Origin: an uncultured Desulfovibrio sp.
GTDB taxonomy: Bacteria > Desulfobacterota > Desulfovibrionia > Desulfovibrionales > Desulfovibrionaceae
DNA length: 5,217 bases
Assembly: GCA_900547595.1 (NCBI GenBank)
Contig: URHE01000116.1
Coordinates: 1 to 5,217 of the forward strand
Direction: 5' to 3'
Of the stretch, positions 1 to 5,154 are shown in pieces. Position 1 is the first letter of the stretch, and each line of letters starts with the position of its first letter. Both the position numbers and the translations under genes were made by a program. The notes beneath the pieces are model-generated. The model did not search any database. It had not been told where the DNA came from and saw nothing but the letters and a program-made list of their open reading frames with translations.

Positions 1-545
1 CCCCCCGCCGGGGCAGCCGGAAGCGCCGCCGCGGCGGCAGCCACGGCAGCGGCAAGCTCTCTGGTGCCGGGCGGGAGCGCCGGAGCAAAGGCCAGCCTGG
101 CCCGCCAGGTGTCCGCCTCATAGAGCGGCATGCGGAGCAGGAATCCCTCCGTTGCCCCGCGCGCGCGCCCGGCAAGGCTCAGGGCGAGCAGATGGCGCGG
201 ATGGGTGTGGAGCACGGCCCGGCACTCCGGCCGCGCCGCATAGAGCGCCAGATGCACCGCCGCCTCGGACGAGGCGGGCCCGTTGGCGAAGCAATGGCCG
301 GAAACCGCGTCCAGCAGGCAGATGTCCGCCGGAGTGAGGCGCCCCTTGGCCGCGCCTGTGCGCGTCATGCAGAGGAGGCTGTCCGTTTCCGCGCCGGCGG
401 CGCGTTCCAGACGCAGACTCGCATTGCCGTTGCAGCCCGACAGCAGGCCCCCCCGCCAGGCGTCGCGGCAGACGCGGCGCAGCTCCTCCGCGCAACGGCA
501 AACAGCCTCGGGAGCGGGCAGTTCTCCAGGCCGCGGCGATGTCAT
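1..545 (-). CDS. Class II aldolase/adducin-family protein (C-terminus cut by window edge)
   Basis: The reading frame opens at ATG 545-543 and runs off the left edge without a stop, giving 181 residues. The fold is recognisable. G37-C-N-G-N-A-S43 matches the phosphate-binding GN(I/A)S loop, T61-R-T-G-A-A-K-G68 matches the next conserved loop, and S92-S-E94-A-A-V-H98 leads into V111-L-H113-T-H115-P. In this family the Glu and the HTH histidines bind the catalytic divalent metal (zinc in fuculose-1-phosphate aldolase). The third metal histidine would lie beyond the edge. Members include fuculose-1-phosphate and ribulose-5-phosphate enzymes and the methionine-salvage dehydratase MtnB, and substrate cannot be told from this part. 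The protein is probably cytoplasmic, since no signal peptide is seen. Residues about 160-178 are very alanine-rich. The start is supported by GAGGA (558-554), 8 bases upstream, overlapping the thiL stop. It is the third gene of the leftward operon, 11 bases after thiL. Confidence 0.85.
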   Translation of the reverse strand, partial: MTSPRPGELPAPEAVCRCAEELRRVCRDAWRGGLLSGCNGNASLRLERAAGAETDSLLCMTRTGAAKGRLTPADICLLDAVSGHCFANGPASSEAAVHLALYAARPECRAVLHTHPRHLLALSLAGRARGATEGFLLRMPLYEADTWRARLAFAPALPPGTRELAAAVAAAAAALPAAPAG

Positions 546-556
546 ATCCCCATTCC

Positions 557-1606
557 TCATGCGCCTTCTCCTTCCCCAACGCCAGTGCCGCCCGCAGTCT
601 CGAAATGGTCAAAGCCGCGCAGGCCGTCCAGGCACTCGCCGTTGCAGACCAGGCCGCCGCCGTCCGTCACTGTGCCGATGGCGAAAAAGCCGGGGATGGC
701 CGCATGCAGCGCGGGCAGCATGTCCGGCGCGCAGGCGCCGAGCAGGGCATAGTCCTCGCCGCCGAGCAGGGCCTCATGGACCGGATTTTTGCCGTGCTGC
801 GCGGCATGGCGGAGCAGCTCCGCATGGAGCAGACGCTGCGGGAGGACAAGGTCCGCCCCCAGGGCATTGCCGTGCAGGCCCAGTTCGCCGGACAGGCCGA
901 GCAGACGCGGCAGGTCGCGCATGAGGCCGTCCGAAAGGTCCATGAGCGCGGGAGGCCGCGCATTGCCGCCCGCGCGGGCCAGCATGAGCCCGGCGCCCAC
1001 CTGCGGTTCAGGCCGCAGATGCGCCGCGCAGGCCGCGGGCCAGTCCTCCAGGGCCGCGCGCCCCCGGCGTTCCAATACCGACAGGCCGACACGCGCGAGC
1101 CCCAGCGGGCCCACCACAAAGAGCGTGTCGCCGGGAATGCTGCCCCCGCGGGAGAGAAAAACGGGCGACTGACCGGCCTGGACGCTTTCGCCCCAGACCG
1201 TCACCGAAATATGCAGGCTCCGGCAGCGCGACAGGTCCCCCCCGGCCAGGGCCATGCGCTGTTCCCGGGCAAGCCGCGCCATGCCCCGGAAAAACGCGTC
1301 GAGCCACCCCATGTCCGCCCAGTCCGGCAGGCCGAGGCAGAGCGTGAAGGCCAGGGGCCTGGCGCCACAGCCCGCAAGATCGCTCACATTGACGGCCAGC
1401 GCCTTGTGCCCCAGTTCCTCGGGGGTGAAATAGGCGCGGCGGAAATGCACATCCTCAAGAAAAAGGTCGCTGCTCACGCACAGGGGGCGGTCGCCCCGGA
1501 GCACGGCGCAATCGTCGCCACGCCCGAGCAGAAGGGAGGGATGGGTATTGGGAAAATGACGGCCGAGACAGGCGAGGATGCCGTCCTCGGAAGGCAGGGA
1601 CAGCAT
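557..1606 (-). CDS. thiL: Thiamine-monophosphate kinase ThiL
   Basis: ThiL uses ATP to phosphorylate thiamine monophosphate to thiamine diphosphate, the last step of cofactor synthesis in the cytoplasm. The 349-residue protein is slightly longer than the usual 310-330. It shows the family signatures in order: G-R-G-D-D-C-A-V-L (28-36, Mg/ATP aspartates), S-S-D-L-F-L-E-D-V-H-F (45-55), N-V-S-D-L-A-G-C-G-A-R-P (73-84), A-G-G-D-L-S-R (121-127), M-D-L-S-D-G-L near 222-228 and L-G-G-E-D-Y-A-L-L (281-289). All key aspartates are present. The start ATG (1606-1604) follows the helicase stop (1610-1608) by one base. Its GGAGG (1617-1613) lies inside the end of the helicase gene, so translation is probably coupled. 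The only mild oddities are Leu-Ser where many homologues have Thr after the GGD, and a Gly/Glu-rich C-terminal tail. No other thiamine gene is in the window. Confidence 0.96.
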   Translation of the reverse strand: MLSLPSEDGILACLGRHFPNTHPSLLLGRGDDCAVLRGDRPLCVSSDLFLEDVHFRRAYFTPEELGHKALAVNVSDLAGCGARPLAFTLCLGLPDWADMGWLDAFFRGMARLAREQRMALAGGDLSRCRSLHISVTVWGESVQAGQSPVFLSRGGSIPGDTLFVVGPLGLARVGLSVLERRGRAALEDWPAACAAHLRPEPQVGAGLMLARAGGNARPPALMDLSDGLMRDLPRLLGLSGELGLHGNALGADLVLPQRLLHAELLRHAAQHGKNPVHEALLGGEDYALLGACAPDMLPALHAAIPGFFAIGTVTDGGGLVCNGECLDGLRGFDHFETAGGTGVGEGEGA

Positions 1607-1607
1607 G

Positions 1608-3842
1608 TCAGTCCTCCATGATGAGATAGTCCGTGAGAATGACCTTGAGGCCGAAGCCCGGGAAATTCACCTGGGCCTTGTCCGGAGCGATGCGGCGCAC
1701 GATCTTGCCGCGCCCGAAGATACGGTGGCGGCAGTGGCAGAGCGGACCGTCCGGGGTCCCGGCCCCTCCGGATGCTCCGGAAACCGGGGCGCCGGGCCGG
1801 GGCCATTCCTCCGGCGGCAGCTGGCAATCCTCTTCCGGCTGCGGGGCTGGCCGGGATACGGGCTTTCCCCCTCCCGCGACGGCGCCGCGCCGCGCCAGAC
1901 GACCGCCGAACCCCTCGACCCACGCCTCGGTCAGGCCGGGCGCAAGCTCGCGCACAAAGGGGCTTTGCGCCGCATGGAGGCTGCCGCGCTCCGCGCGGTT
2001 GTAGATGGTGGCGGGCGCATACAGCTCAAGCCGCTGCCGGGCGCGCGTGCAGGCCACATACATGAGGCGCCGCTCCTCCTCGAAATCCTCGGGCCGCGTC
2101 AGCGCGTGCCGGGAGGGGAAGCGGTCCTCCACAAGGTCGATGAGCAGGACGGCGCTCCACTCCAGGCCCTTGGCCGAATGCACGGTGGAAAGCGTGACGC
2201 GGCCCTCGCCGTTGTCCGCGCCGGCGTCCCCCTCCTCCTCGGGCGATTCCAGGGCAAGGTCGGCCACAAACATGTCCAGGGAGGAGGCGCCCGACGCCAT
2301 CTGGAGTATCTCCTCCAGGCCCTGCTGACGGCGCGGCCAGTCGTCGGGGTAGCGGAGTTCCAGCCGCGGGCGGTAATGGTCGAGCACCTGTTCAAAAAAC
2401 TCCACTGGTTTCAGGGATGCGGCGCGCAGGCCCTCCACAAAGCGCAAGTCCTCGCGCAGCTCGGGAAAACGGGCGAACGCCCTGTCCATGGCGCCCGGTT
2501 CGCCCGTGCGCAGGGCCGCGTGCAGCCGTTCCACGGTCCTGGGGCCCACGCCCTTGTGCATGGCCGCCACGCGCGCGAAGGCGGGCATATCCAGCGGATT
2601 GAGCGTCAGCCGGGCAAAGGCCACCACATCGCGGATGTGGGCCGCCTCCACAAAGCGCAGGCCGCCATACTTGCGAAAGGGAATGCCCGCCCGCCTGAGC
2701 GCCACTTCCAGCGCGAAGGAATGGAAGCCCGCCCGGAAAAGGACCGCGATCTCGTGCGGCAGGTACGTTTTCAGAAGTTCGCTGATGCGCCGCGTCACCA
2801 GGGCGGCCTGGGTCTCGTCGCTGAGCGGCGTCACGAGGCGCACGGGCTCCCCGCCCTCCCTGCGCGTGAACAGATGCTTGTTGAAGGATTCCGCCGCGTG
2901 TTCCAGCAGGCTGTTGGCCACGTCGAGCACTGGCCGCGTGGAGCGGTAATTCTCCTCCAGCGGCAGGATGCGCGTGCCGGGGAACAGTTTCGGAAAGTCC
3001 AGGATATTGCGGACATTGGCGCCCCGGAAGGCATAGATGGACTGGGCCTCGTCCCCCACGGCCATGACATTGCACAGCGGGGGCGGCGCCTCCGCCGCCG
3101 AAGCGTCCGGCAGCGGCCCGGCCAAAAGGCGCACGATGCGCGCCTGGACAAGGTTGGTATCCTGATACTCGTCCACCAGAATGTGCCGGAAGCGCGCCCG
3201 CAGCGCATCGGCCGCGACCGCGTTGTCCCGCAGCAGGGCCTCCAGCTCGAAGAGCAGATCGTCGTAATCCAGCAGGCCGTTCTCGCGCCGGTAGGCGTCA
3301 TACGCCGCGCCCAGACGCTCCAGCGGCTCCACATACGGCTCCAGATGAAACGCCTCGCGGCGCAGCACCTCGGCCAGGGGCAGTTCCTTGTTGCGCGCCT
3401 TGCTGAGAAAGGCCACTACGCTCGCGCTCTTGGGGAAGGAGCGGTCCCCCTTGCCCAGGTTGAGATCGGCCTTGCACTGGCGGACCGCCGCGGTGATGTC
3501 CGCCGAGTCCATGAGCGTGAACGGGCGCTCGCCCAGCCACGCCGGGCGCCAGCGGCGCAGGACGCTGAAAGCGAAGGCGTGGAAGGTGCCTCCCTGCACG
3601 CCGGAAAGCCCCTGCCCCAGCAGCGCCCCGGCGCGCTGGAGCATCTCGCGCGCGGCCTTGCGGGTGAAGGTGAGGAGCAGGATGGACTCCGGCGAAACCC
3701 CGTGCTCGGCAAGCCATGCCAGACGGTAGACAATGGTGCGCGTCTTGCCGCTGCCGGCGCCCGCCACCACCAGCACCGGGCCGTCCCCCGCGGTGACGGC
3801 CGCAAGCTGGGCCCCATTGAGCGCCTGGGCGTAGTCGATCAT
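1608..3842 (-). CDS. UvrD/PcrA-type superfamily 1A ATP-dependent DNA helicase
   Basis: Enzymes of this group translocate 3'-5' on single-stranded DNA and unwind it during repair and replication restart. From the chosen start the protein has 744 residues (UvrD and PcrA are about 720). Motifs in order: Q-motif L8-N-G-A-Q; Walker A G-A-G-S-G-K-T (28-34); Ia L-L-T-F-T-R-K-A-A; G-T-F-H-A-F (85-90); motif II V-D-E-Y-Q-D-T (223-229); motif III V-G-D-E-A-Q-S-I-Y-A-F-R-G-A (262-275); motif IV E-E-N-Y-R-S-T (296-302); motif V S-T-V-H-S-A-K-G-L-E-W (552-562); motif VI Y-V-A-C-T-R-A-R (595-602). The last 45 residues (H-R-I-F-G-R-G-K-I-V ... V-N-F-P-G-F-G) resemble the Tudor-like C-terminal domain of PcrA/UvrD that contacts RNA polymerase. 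Motifs III and V differ from classical PcrA, so it may be a paralogue, and no symbol is given. Start: ATG 3842 puts the Q-motif at the UvrD position. ATG 3866 (8 residues longer) is a close rival, as both have only a GGA as Shine-Dalgarno. First gene of the leftward operon. Confidence 0.95.
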   Translation of the reverse strand: MIDYAQALNGAQLAAVTAGDGPVLVVAGAGSGKTRTIVYRLAWLAEHGVSPESILLLTFTRKAAREMLQRAGALLGQGLSGVQGGTFHAFAFSVLRRWRPAWLGERPFTLMDSADITAAVRQCKADLNLGKGDRSFPKSASVVAFLSKARNKELPLAEVLRREAFHLEPYVEPLERLGAAYDAYRRENGLLDYDDLLFELEALLRDNAVAADALRARFRHILVDEYQDTNLVQARIVRLLAGPLPDASAAEAPPPLCNVMAVGDEAQSIYAFRGANVRNILDFPKLFPGTRILPLEENYRSTRPVLDVANSLLEHAAESFNKHLFTRREGGEPVRLVTPLSDETQAALVTRRISELLKTYLPHEIAVLFRAGFHSFALEVALRRAGIPFRKYGGLRFVEAAHIRDVVAFARLTLNPLDMPAFARVAAMHKGVGPRTVERLHAALRTGEPGAMDRAFARFPELREDLRFVEGLRAASLKPVEFFEQVLDHYRPRLELRYPDDWPRRQQGLEEILQMASGASSLDMFVADLALESPEEEGDAGADNGEGRVTLSTVHSAKGLEWSAVLLIDLVEDRFPSRHALTRPEDFEEERRLMYVACTRARQRLELYAPATIYNRAERGSLHAAQSPFVRELAPGLTEAWVEGFGGRLARRGAVAGGGKPVSRPAPQPEEDCQLPPEEWPRPGAPVSGASGGAGTPDGPLCHCRHRIFGRGKIVRRIAPDKAQVNFPGFGLKVILTDYLIMED

Positions 3843-3939
3843 CTGCGTTTCCCGGAGTCTGTCCATGAACCGTCCGTTCCCGCGCGCCGGGCGCCGAACA
3901 GGCGGGGATATGCGGTATCTTCTAGGGTCTGGACCTATT

Positions 3940-3986
3940 ATTGTGGCTGCTGACTTGGGATGCGGCAGCTTATGCAATGCCACAAT
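3940..3986. repeat. Inverted repeat ATTGTGGC / GCCACAAT
   Basis: An 8-base perfect inverted repeat (3940-3947 and 3979-3986) encloses 31 bases. A competing pairing, GCTGC (3946-3950) with GCAGC (3965-3969), lies partly inside it. The structure lies in what would be the untranslated leader, or just upstream, of the helicase operon, depending on where transcription begins. It could be a leader hairpin, a protein-binding site or the end of the larger repeat element next to it. The sequence does not decide between these. Confidence 0.55.
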
Positions 3987-3996
3987 CATCCGTCAA
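3969..3996 (-). promoter_or_regulatory. Weak sigma-70 promoter candidate for the helicase-thiL operon
   Basis: On the minus strand, TTGACG (3996-3991) is followed after 16 bases by CATAAG (3974-3969). The -35 matches five of six consensus bases, while the -10 matches four of six and lacks the important final T. Transcription would begin near 3962, leaving a leader of about 120 bases that contains the left arm of the ATTGTGGC inverted repeat. It is the best leftward candidate I could find upstream of the helicase, but the match is only moderate. Confidence 0.3.
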
Positions 3997-4004
3997 AAAC
4001 AGCC

Positions 4005-4101
4005 TTTTTTGCGCTGGCGGCGTCACTGGGCGATTTTTGTCGGTCATGTACTTGAGTACACTCCCTCCAAAAATCGTCCACTTCCTTGCCAGCGCAAAAA
4101 A
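4005..4101. repeat. 97-base nested imperfect palindrome (three concentric stems)
   Basis: Three stems share one centre near 4053. The outer arms TTTTTTGCGCTGGC (4005-4018) and GCCAGCGCAAAAAA (4088-4101) pair perfectly over 14 bases. The middle arms TGGGCGATTTTTG (4027-4039) and CAAAAATCGTCCA (4068-4080) pair over 13 with a single G-T wobble. The inner TGTACTTGAGTACA (4047-4060) makes a 5-6 base stem. The unpaired segments are nearly equal on both sides (8/7 and 7/7 bases), giving symmetric internal loops. It codes for nothing recognisable. It resembles an interspersed palindromic intergenic repeat, but could also be a structured RNA. T-runs lie outside both ends (4108-4113 on the plus strand; complement of 3995-3999 on the minus strand), so some terminator activity is possible. 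It lies between divergent genes, where a terminator is not expected. Confidence 0.85.
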
Positions 4102-4135
4102 ATCTTATTTTTTAGGATCCTTGCGGCGACAGCCC

Positions 4136-4160
4136 CCGCCCTTCGCTCCGCTTCGGGCGG
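4136..4160. repeat. GC-rich hairpin, REP-like, at the right part of the repeat region
   Basis: CCGCCC (4136-4141) and GGGCGG (4155-4160) form a 6-base stem over a 13-base loop that itself repeats the CTTCG/GCTCCG pattern. It follows the large palindrome by 35 bases. The style is that of short palindromic intergenic repeats. No T-run follows directly, so it is not a standard intrinsic terminator. Confidence 0.4.
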
Positions 4161-4262
4161 CCAGCGGAAAAACCTCTTTCCCTCGCTGAAAACCCATAAC
4201 AGAGTTTATTGAGGCATGAGCCTAGCACAGGGGCGCCGGAAGGTACAGCGCGGCGCCACGCG

Positions 4263-4291
4263 TTGACGCGGCGCGAAGGCGCGCTTATGCT
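4263..4291 (+). promoter_or_regulatory. Sigma-70-type promoter for the gene at 4346
   Basis: TTGACG (4263-4268, five of six matches to TTGACA) and TATGCT (4286-4291, four of six including the first TA and last T) are separated by exactly 17 bases. Transcription would begin near 4298, giving a leader of about 48 bases. That leader contains a short hairpin, CCGCC (4302-4306) with GGCGG (4313-4317). Spacing and position upstream of a strong Shine-Dalgarno make this a good candidate. Confidence 0.6.
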
Positions 4292-4335
4292 GCCGCATCT
4301 TCCGCCGGGAACGGCGGCAACACAAGCAATGCCGG

Positions 4336-4340
4336 GGAGG
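4336..4340 (+). promoter_or_regulatory. Shine-Dalgarno GGAGG deciding the GTG start at 4346
   Basis: GGAGG, inside a GGGGAGGG run, lies 5 bases before GTG 4346-4348. No in-frame ATG upstream is placed as well, and the first internal ATG (residue 20) would remove a predicted helix and has no comparable site. This supports GTG as the true start. Confidence 0.8.
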
Positions 4341-4345
4341 GCGAC

Positions 4346-4894
4346 GTGCCGGAAGCGCAGGAAGAATTTCGCAATGCCGTGGAGCAGGCTCTGGAGGCCG
4401 TGATGTTCGAGAACTGGCTCCGCTTCCATTTCATCGAGGAGCTGCCGCCCGACCCGGCCTCCGCCGCCGGGGACGCGCCGGAGGAAACGGAACGCCTGTG
4501 CATCCGCGTGCCGGAAAAGGCCATGGCCCGCATCGGCGAGCTCTATCCCCGCCTGCTGCCGCTGGCCGAGAGCATGAACGGCCACCCCGTGGACTTTGAA
4601 ACCTCGCGGCGCGCGGTCTGCACCTTTGTGCTCGAAAAGCTGGACGGCAAGACCATGCCCAGGGACATGGCGGCCGTGGTCTTTGGCAGCGCCACCTTCC
4701 AGATACAGCTCCAGCTGTTCCACGCCTGGGTGCAGCTGCACGAGGAGCAGCTGGATCAGGGCTTTCAGGAATTCGGCGCCTGGCGCACCCTGTTCGGCCA
4801 GTGGCGCGCCACGCCCGGCGCGCGCGACCTGGCGGAAAAGCTGGCCCTCGCCGCGCAGGGCCGGGCCGCCGCCGAGGGCGCCGGGCCGCAATGA
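4346..4894 (+). CDS. Conserved-looking protein of unknown function, 182 residues
   Basis: I do not recognise a family. The gene starts at GTG with a strong ribosome binding site and ends in TGA at 4892-4894. Its GC-rich third-position codon use matches the neighbouring genes, supporting a real gene. The protein is soluble-looking, with no signal peptide or membrane segment, and is acidic at the N-terminus. Visible parts are an N-terminal helix (E3-V19), F21-E-N-W-L-R-F-H-F-I (21-30), a proline/acid-rich linker (34-49), a strand-like L-C-I-R-V-P (51-56), and a long amphipathic aromatic segment from V111 to about W153 with F118, F125, W128, H126 and H132, W146 and W153. The tail (170-182) is Ala/Gly-rich and probably disordered. 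No Cys pairs or nucleotide-binding motif are seen. It is divergent from the helicase operon and seems to be a single-gene unit driven from 4263-4291. A cytoplasmic helical protein is all that can be inferred. Confidence 0.8.
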   Translation: MPEAQEEFRNAVEQALEAVMFENWLRFHFIEELPPDPASAAGDAPEETERLCIRVPEKAMARIGELYPRLLPLAESMNGHPVDFETSRRAVCTFVLEKLDGKTMPRDMAAVVFGSATFQIQLQLFHAWVQLHEEQLDQGFQEFGAWRTLFGQWRATPGARDLAEKLALAAQGRAAAEGAGPQ

Positions 4895-5003
4895 CGCGGC
4901 TTCATGCGGCGCTTGCGCTCACGGCGCGTCCGCACGCCGGACAGGGAGCGCCTCCGCCTGCGGGCGCGGGGCGATCGCCCTTCCCCCCTTGCAGCGGACA
5001 AGA

Positions 5004-5068
5004 TTTTTTACGCGCGAGGCAACGAAATGCCGCCTCCCGCCGGCGAATGTTTAATTTTTTTTACGCGC
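5004..5068 (+). repeat. 12-base direct repeat TTTTTTACGCGC, 53 bases apart
   Basis: TTTTTTACGCGC occurs at 5004-5015 and again at 5057-5068. The period of 53 bases is close to five turns of B-DNA, so proteins bound to both copies would face the same side. The copies lie about 125-175 bases upstream of the -12 box of the sigma-54 promoter, in the range where enhancer-binding proteins usually bind. Chance is possible given the low complexity of the T-run. Confidence 0.4.
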
Positions 5069-5083
5069 CGCTGGGCAACGGAG

Positions 5084-5102
5084 AAAATTATCCCATAATT
5101 TT
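5084..5102. promoter_or_regulatory. Perfect 19-base palindrome, candidate operator
   Basis: AAAATTATCCCATAATTTT consists of two perfect 8-base arms around CCC. It is centred at 5093, about 47 bases before the -24 element of the sigma-54 promoter. It could be a dimeric regulator site or part of an AT-rich bending region. It does not match the Fur, FNR or HcpR consensus that I know. Its right end overlaps the IHF-like site by two bases. Confidence 0.45.
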
Positions 5103-5113
5103 TCAACAGGTTA
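5101..5113 (+). promoter_or_regulatory. IHF-like site between enhancer region and sigma-54 promoter
   Basis: TTTCAACAGGTTA fits the IHF core WATCAANNNNTTR with one mismatch (T for A at the second base). It sits 27-39 bases upstream of the -24 GG, where IHF commonly bends DNA to bring an activator to sigma-54 polymerase. The flanking A/T tracts (5095-5103 and 5111-5120) fit such a site. Short degenerate motifs arise by chance in AT-rich DNA, so confidence is limited. Confidence 0.4.
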
Positions 5114-5137
5114 TAAAAAATCCCGTGTTTCTTTAAA

Positions 5138-5154
5138 TTGGCATGACCATTGCA
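5138..5154 (+). promoter_or_regulatory. Sigma-54 (RpoN) -24/-12 promoter pointing out of the right edge
   Basis: TTGGCATGACCATTGCA matches the consensus YTGGCACGRNNNTTGCW at every defined base except one (T instead of C after GGCA). The invariant GG (5140-5141) and GC (5152-5153) have the required 10 bases between them. Transcription would begin near 5165, leaving at least 50 bases of leader before the edge. No plus-strand gene starts inside the window, so the regulated gene lies beyond 5217. Such promoters need an ATP-driven enhancer-binding activator, which fits the upstream palindrome, direct repeat and IHF-like site. Confidence 0.75.

Larger units (their letters stand above)
3843..4262. 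other. Divergent intergenic region rich in inverted repeats
   Basis: This stretch separates the leftward helicase operon from the rightward gene at 4346. Its composition is clearly more AT-rich than the flanking genes between about 3930 and 4210. Two small overlapping plus-strand frames cross it (3865-4212 and 3941-4189), but both read straight through the inverted repeats, lack a convincing ribosome binding site and have no recognisable domain, so I do not call genes. It contains the separately listed inverted repeats, a GC hairpin and two promoter candidates. An imperfect direct repeat, TTATTGTGGC (3938-3947) and TTATTGAGGC (4206-4215), brackets the repeat-rich part. Confidence 0.6.

Noticed and set aside
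118..612. 164-residue minus-strand frame starting at 612
   Set aside because: It is out of frame with the true aldolase-family gene and overlaps the 3' end of thiL. The real frame, starting at 545 with HTHP and SSEAAVH motifs, runs off the left edge.
539..1621. 360-residue open frame on the plus strand, antisense to thiL
   Set aside because: It is a composition shadow of thiL with low-complexity Arg/Ala/Gln-rich sequence and no domain.
1578..3953. 791-residue open frame on the plus strand, antisense to the helicase
   Set aside because: It mirrors the helicase almost end to end, has no recognisable domain or ribosome binding site, and is rich in Arg/Gly/Ala/His as expected for the antisense of GC-biased codons. 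The minus strand carries all the helicase motifs.
3865..4212. Two small plus-strand frames (115 and 82 codons) through the intergenic repeats
   Set aside because: They read directly through the palindrome and hairpins, overlap each other and lack ribosome binding sites. They are the kind of false gene often annotated in interspersed repeats.
4112..4891. 259-residue minus-strand frame opposite the gene at 4346
   Set aside because: It is antisense to a better supported gene with promoter and Shine-Dalgarno, and its C-terminal part crosses the GC hairpin repeat.
4969..4980. GGGCGATCGCCC palindrome, which includes the HIP1 octamer GCGATCGC
   Set aside because: It is a single occurrence in GC-rich DNA. 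Without a genome count there is no reason to see it as a functional site.
5029..5062. Intrinsic terminator for the gene at 4346
   Set aside because: The T8 run is good, but the stem before it is only 4 pairs and ends 10 bases away, so it does not meet the usual pattern.
4891..5136. 81-codon frame whose ATG overlaps the stop of the 4346 gene (ATGA)
   Set aside because: ATGA overlaps can signal coupling, but no Shine-Dalgarno precedes it, the translation is low-complexity, and the frame runs from GC-rich into AT-rich regulatory DNA without coding character.
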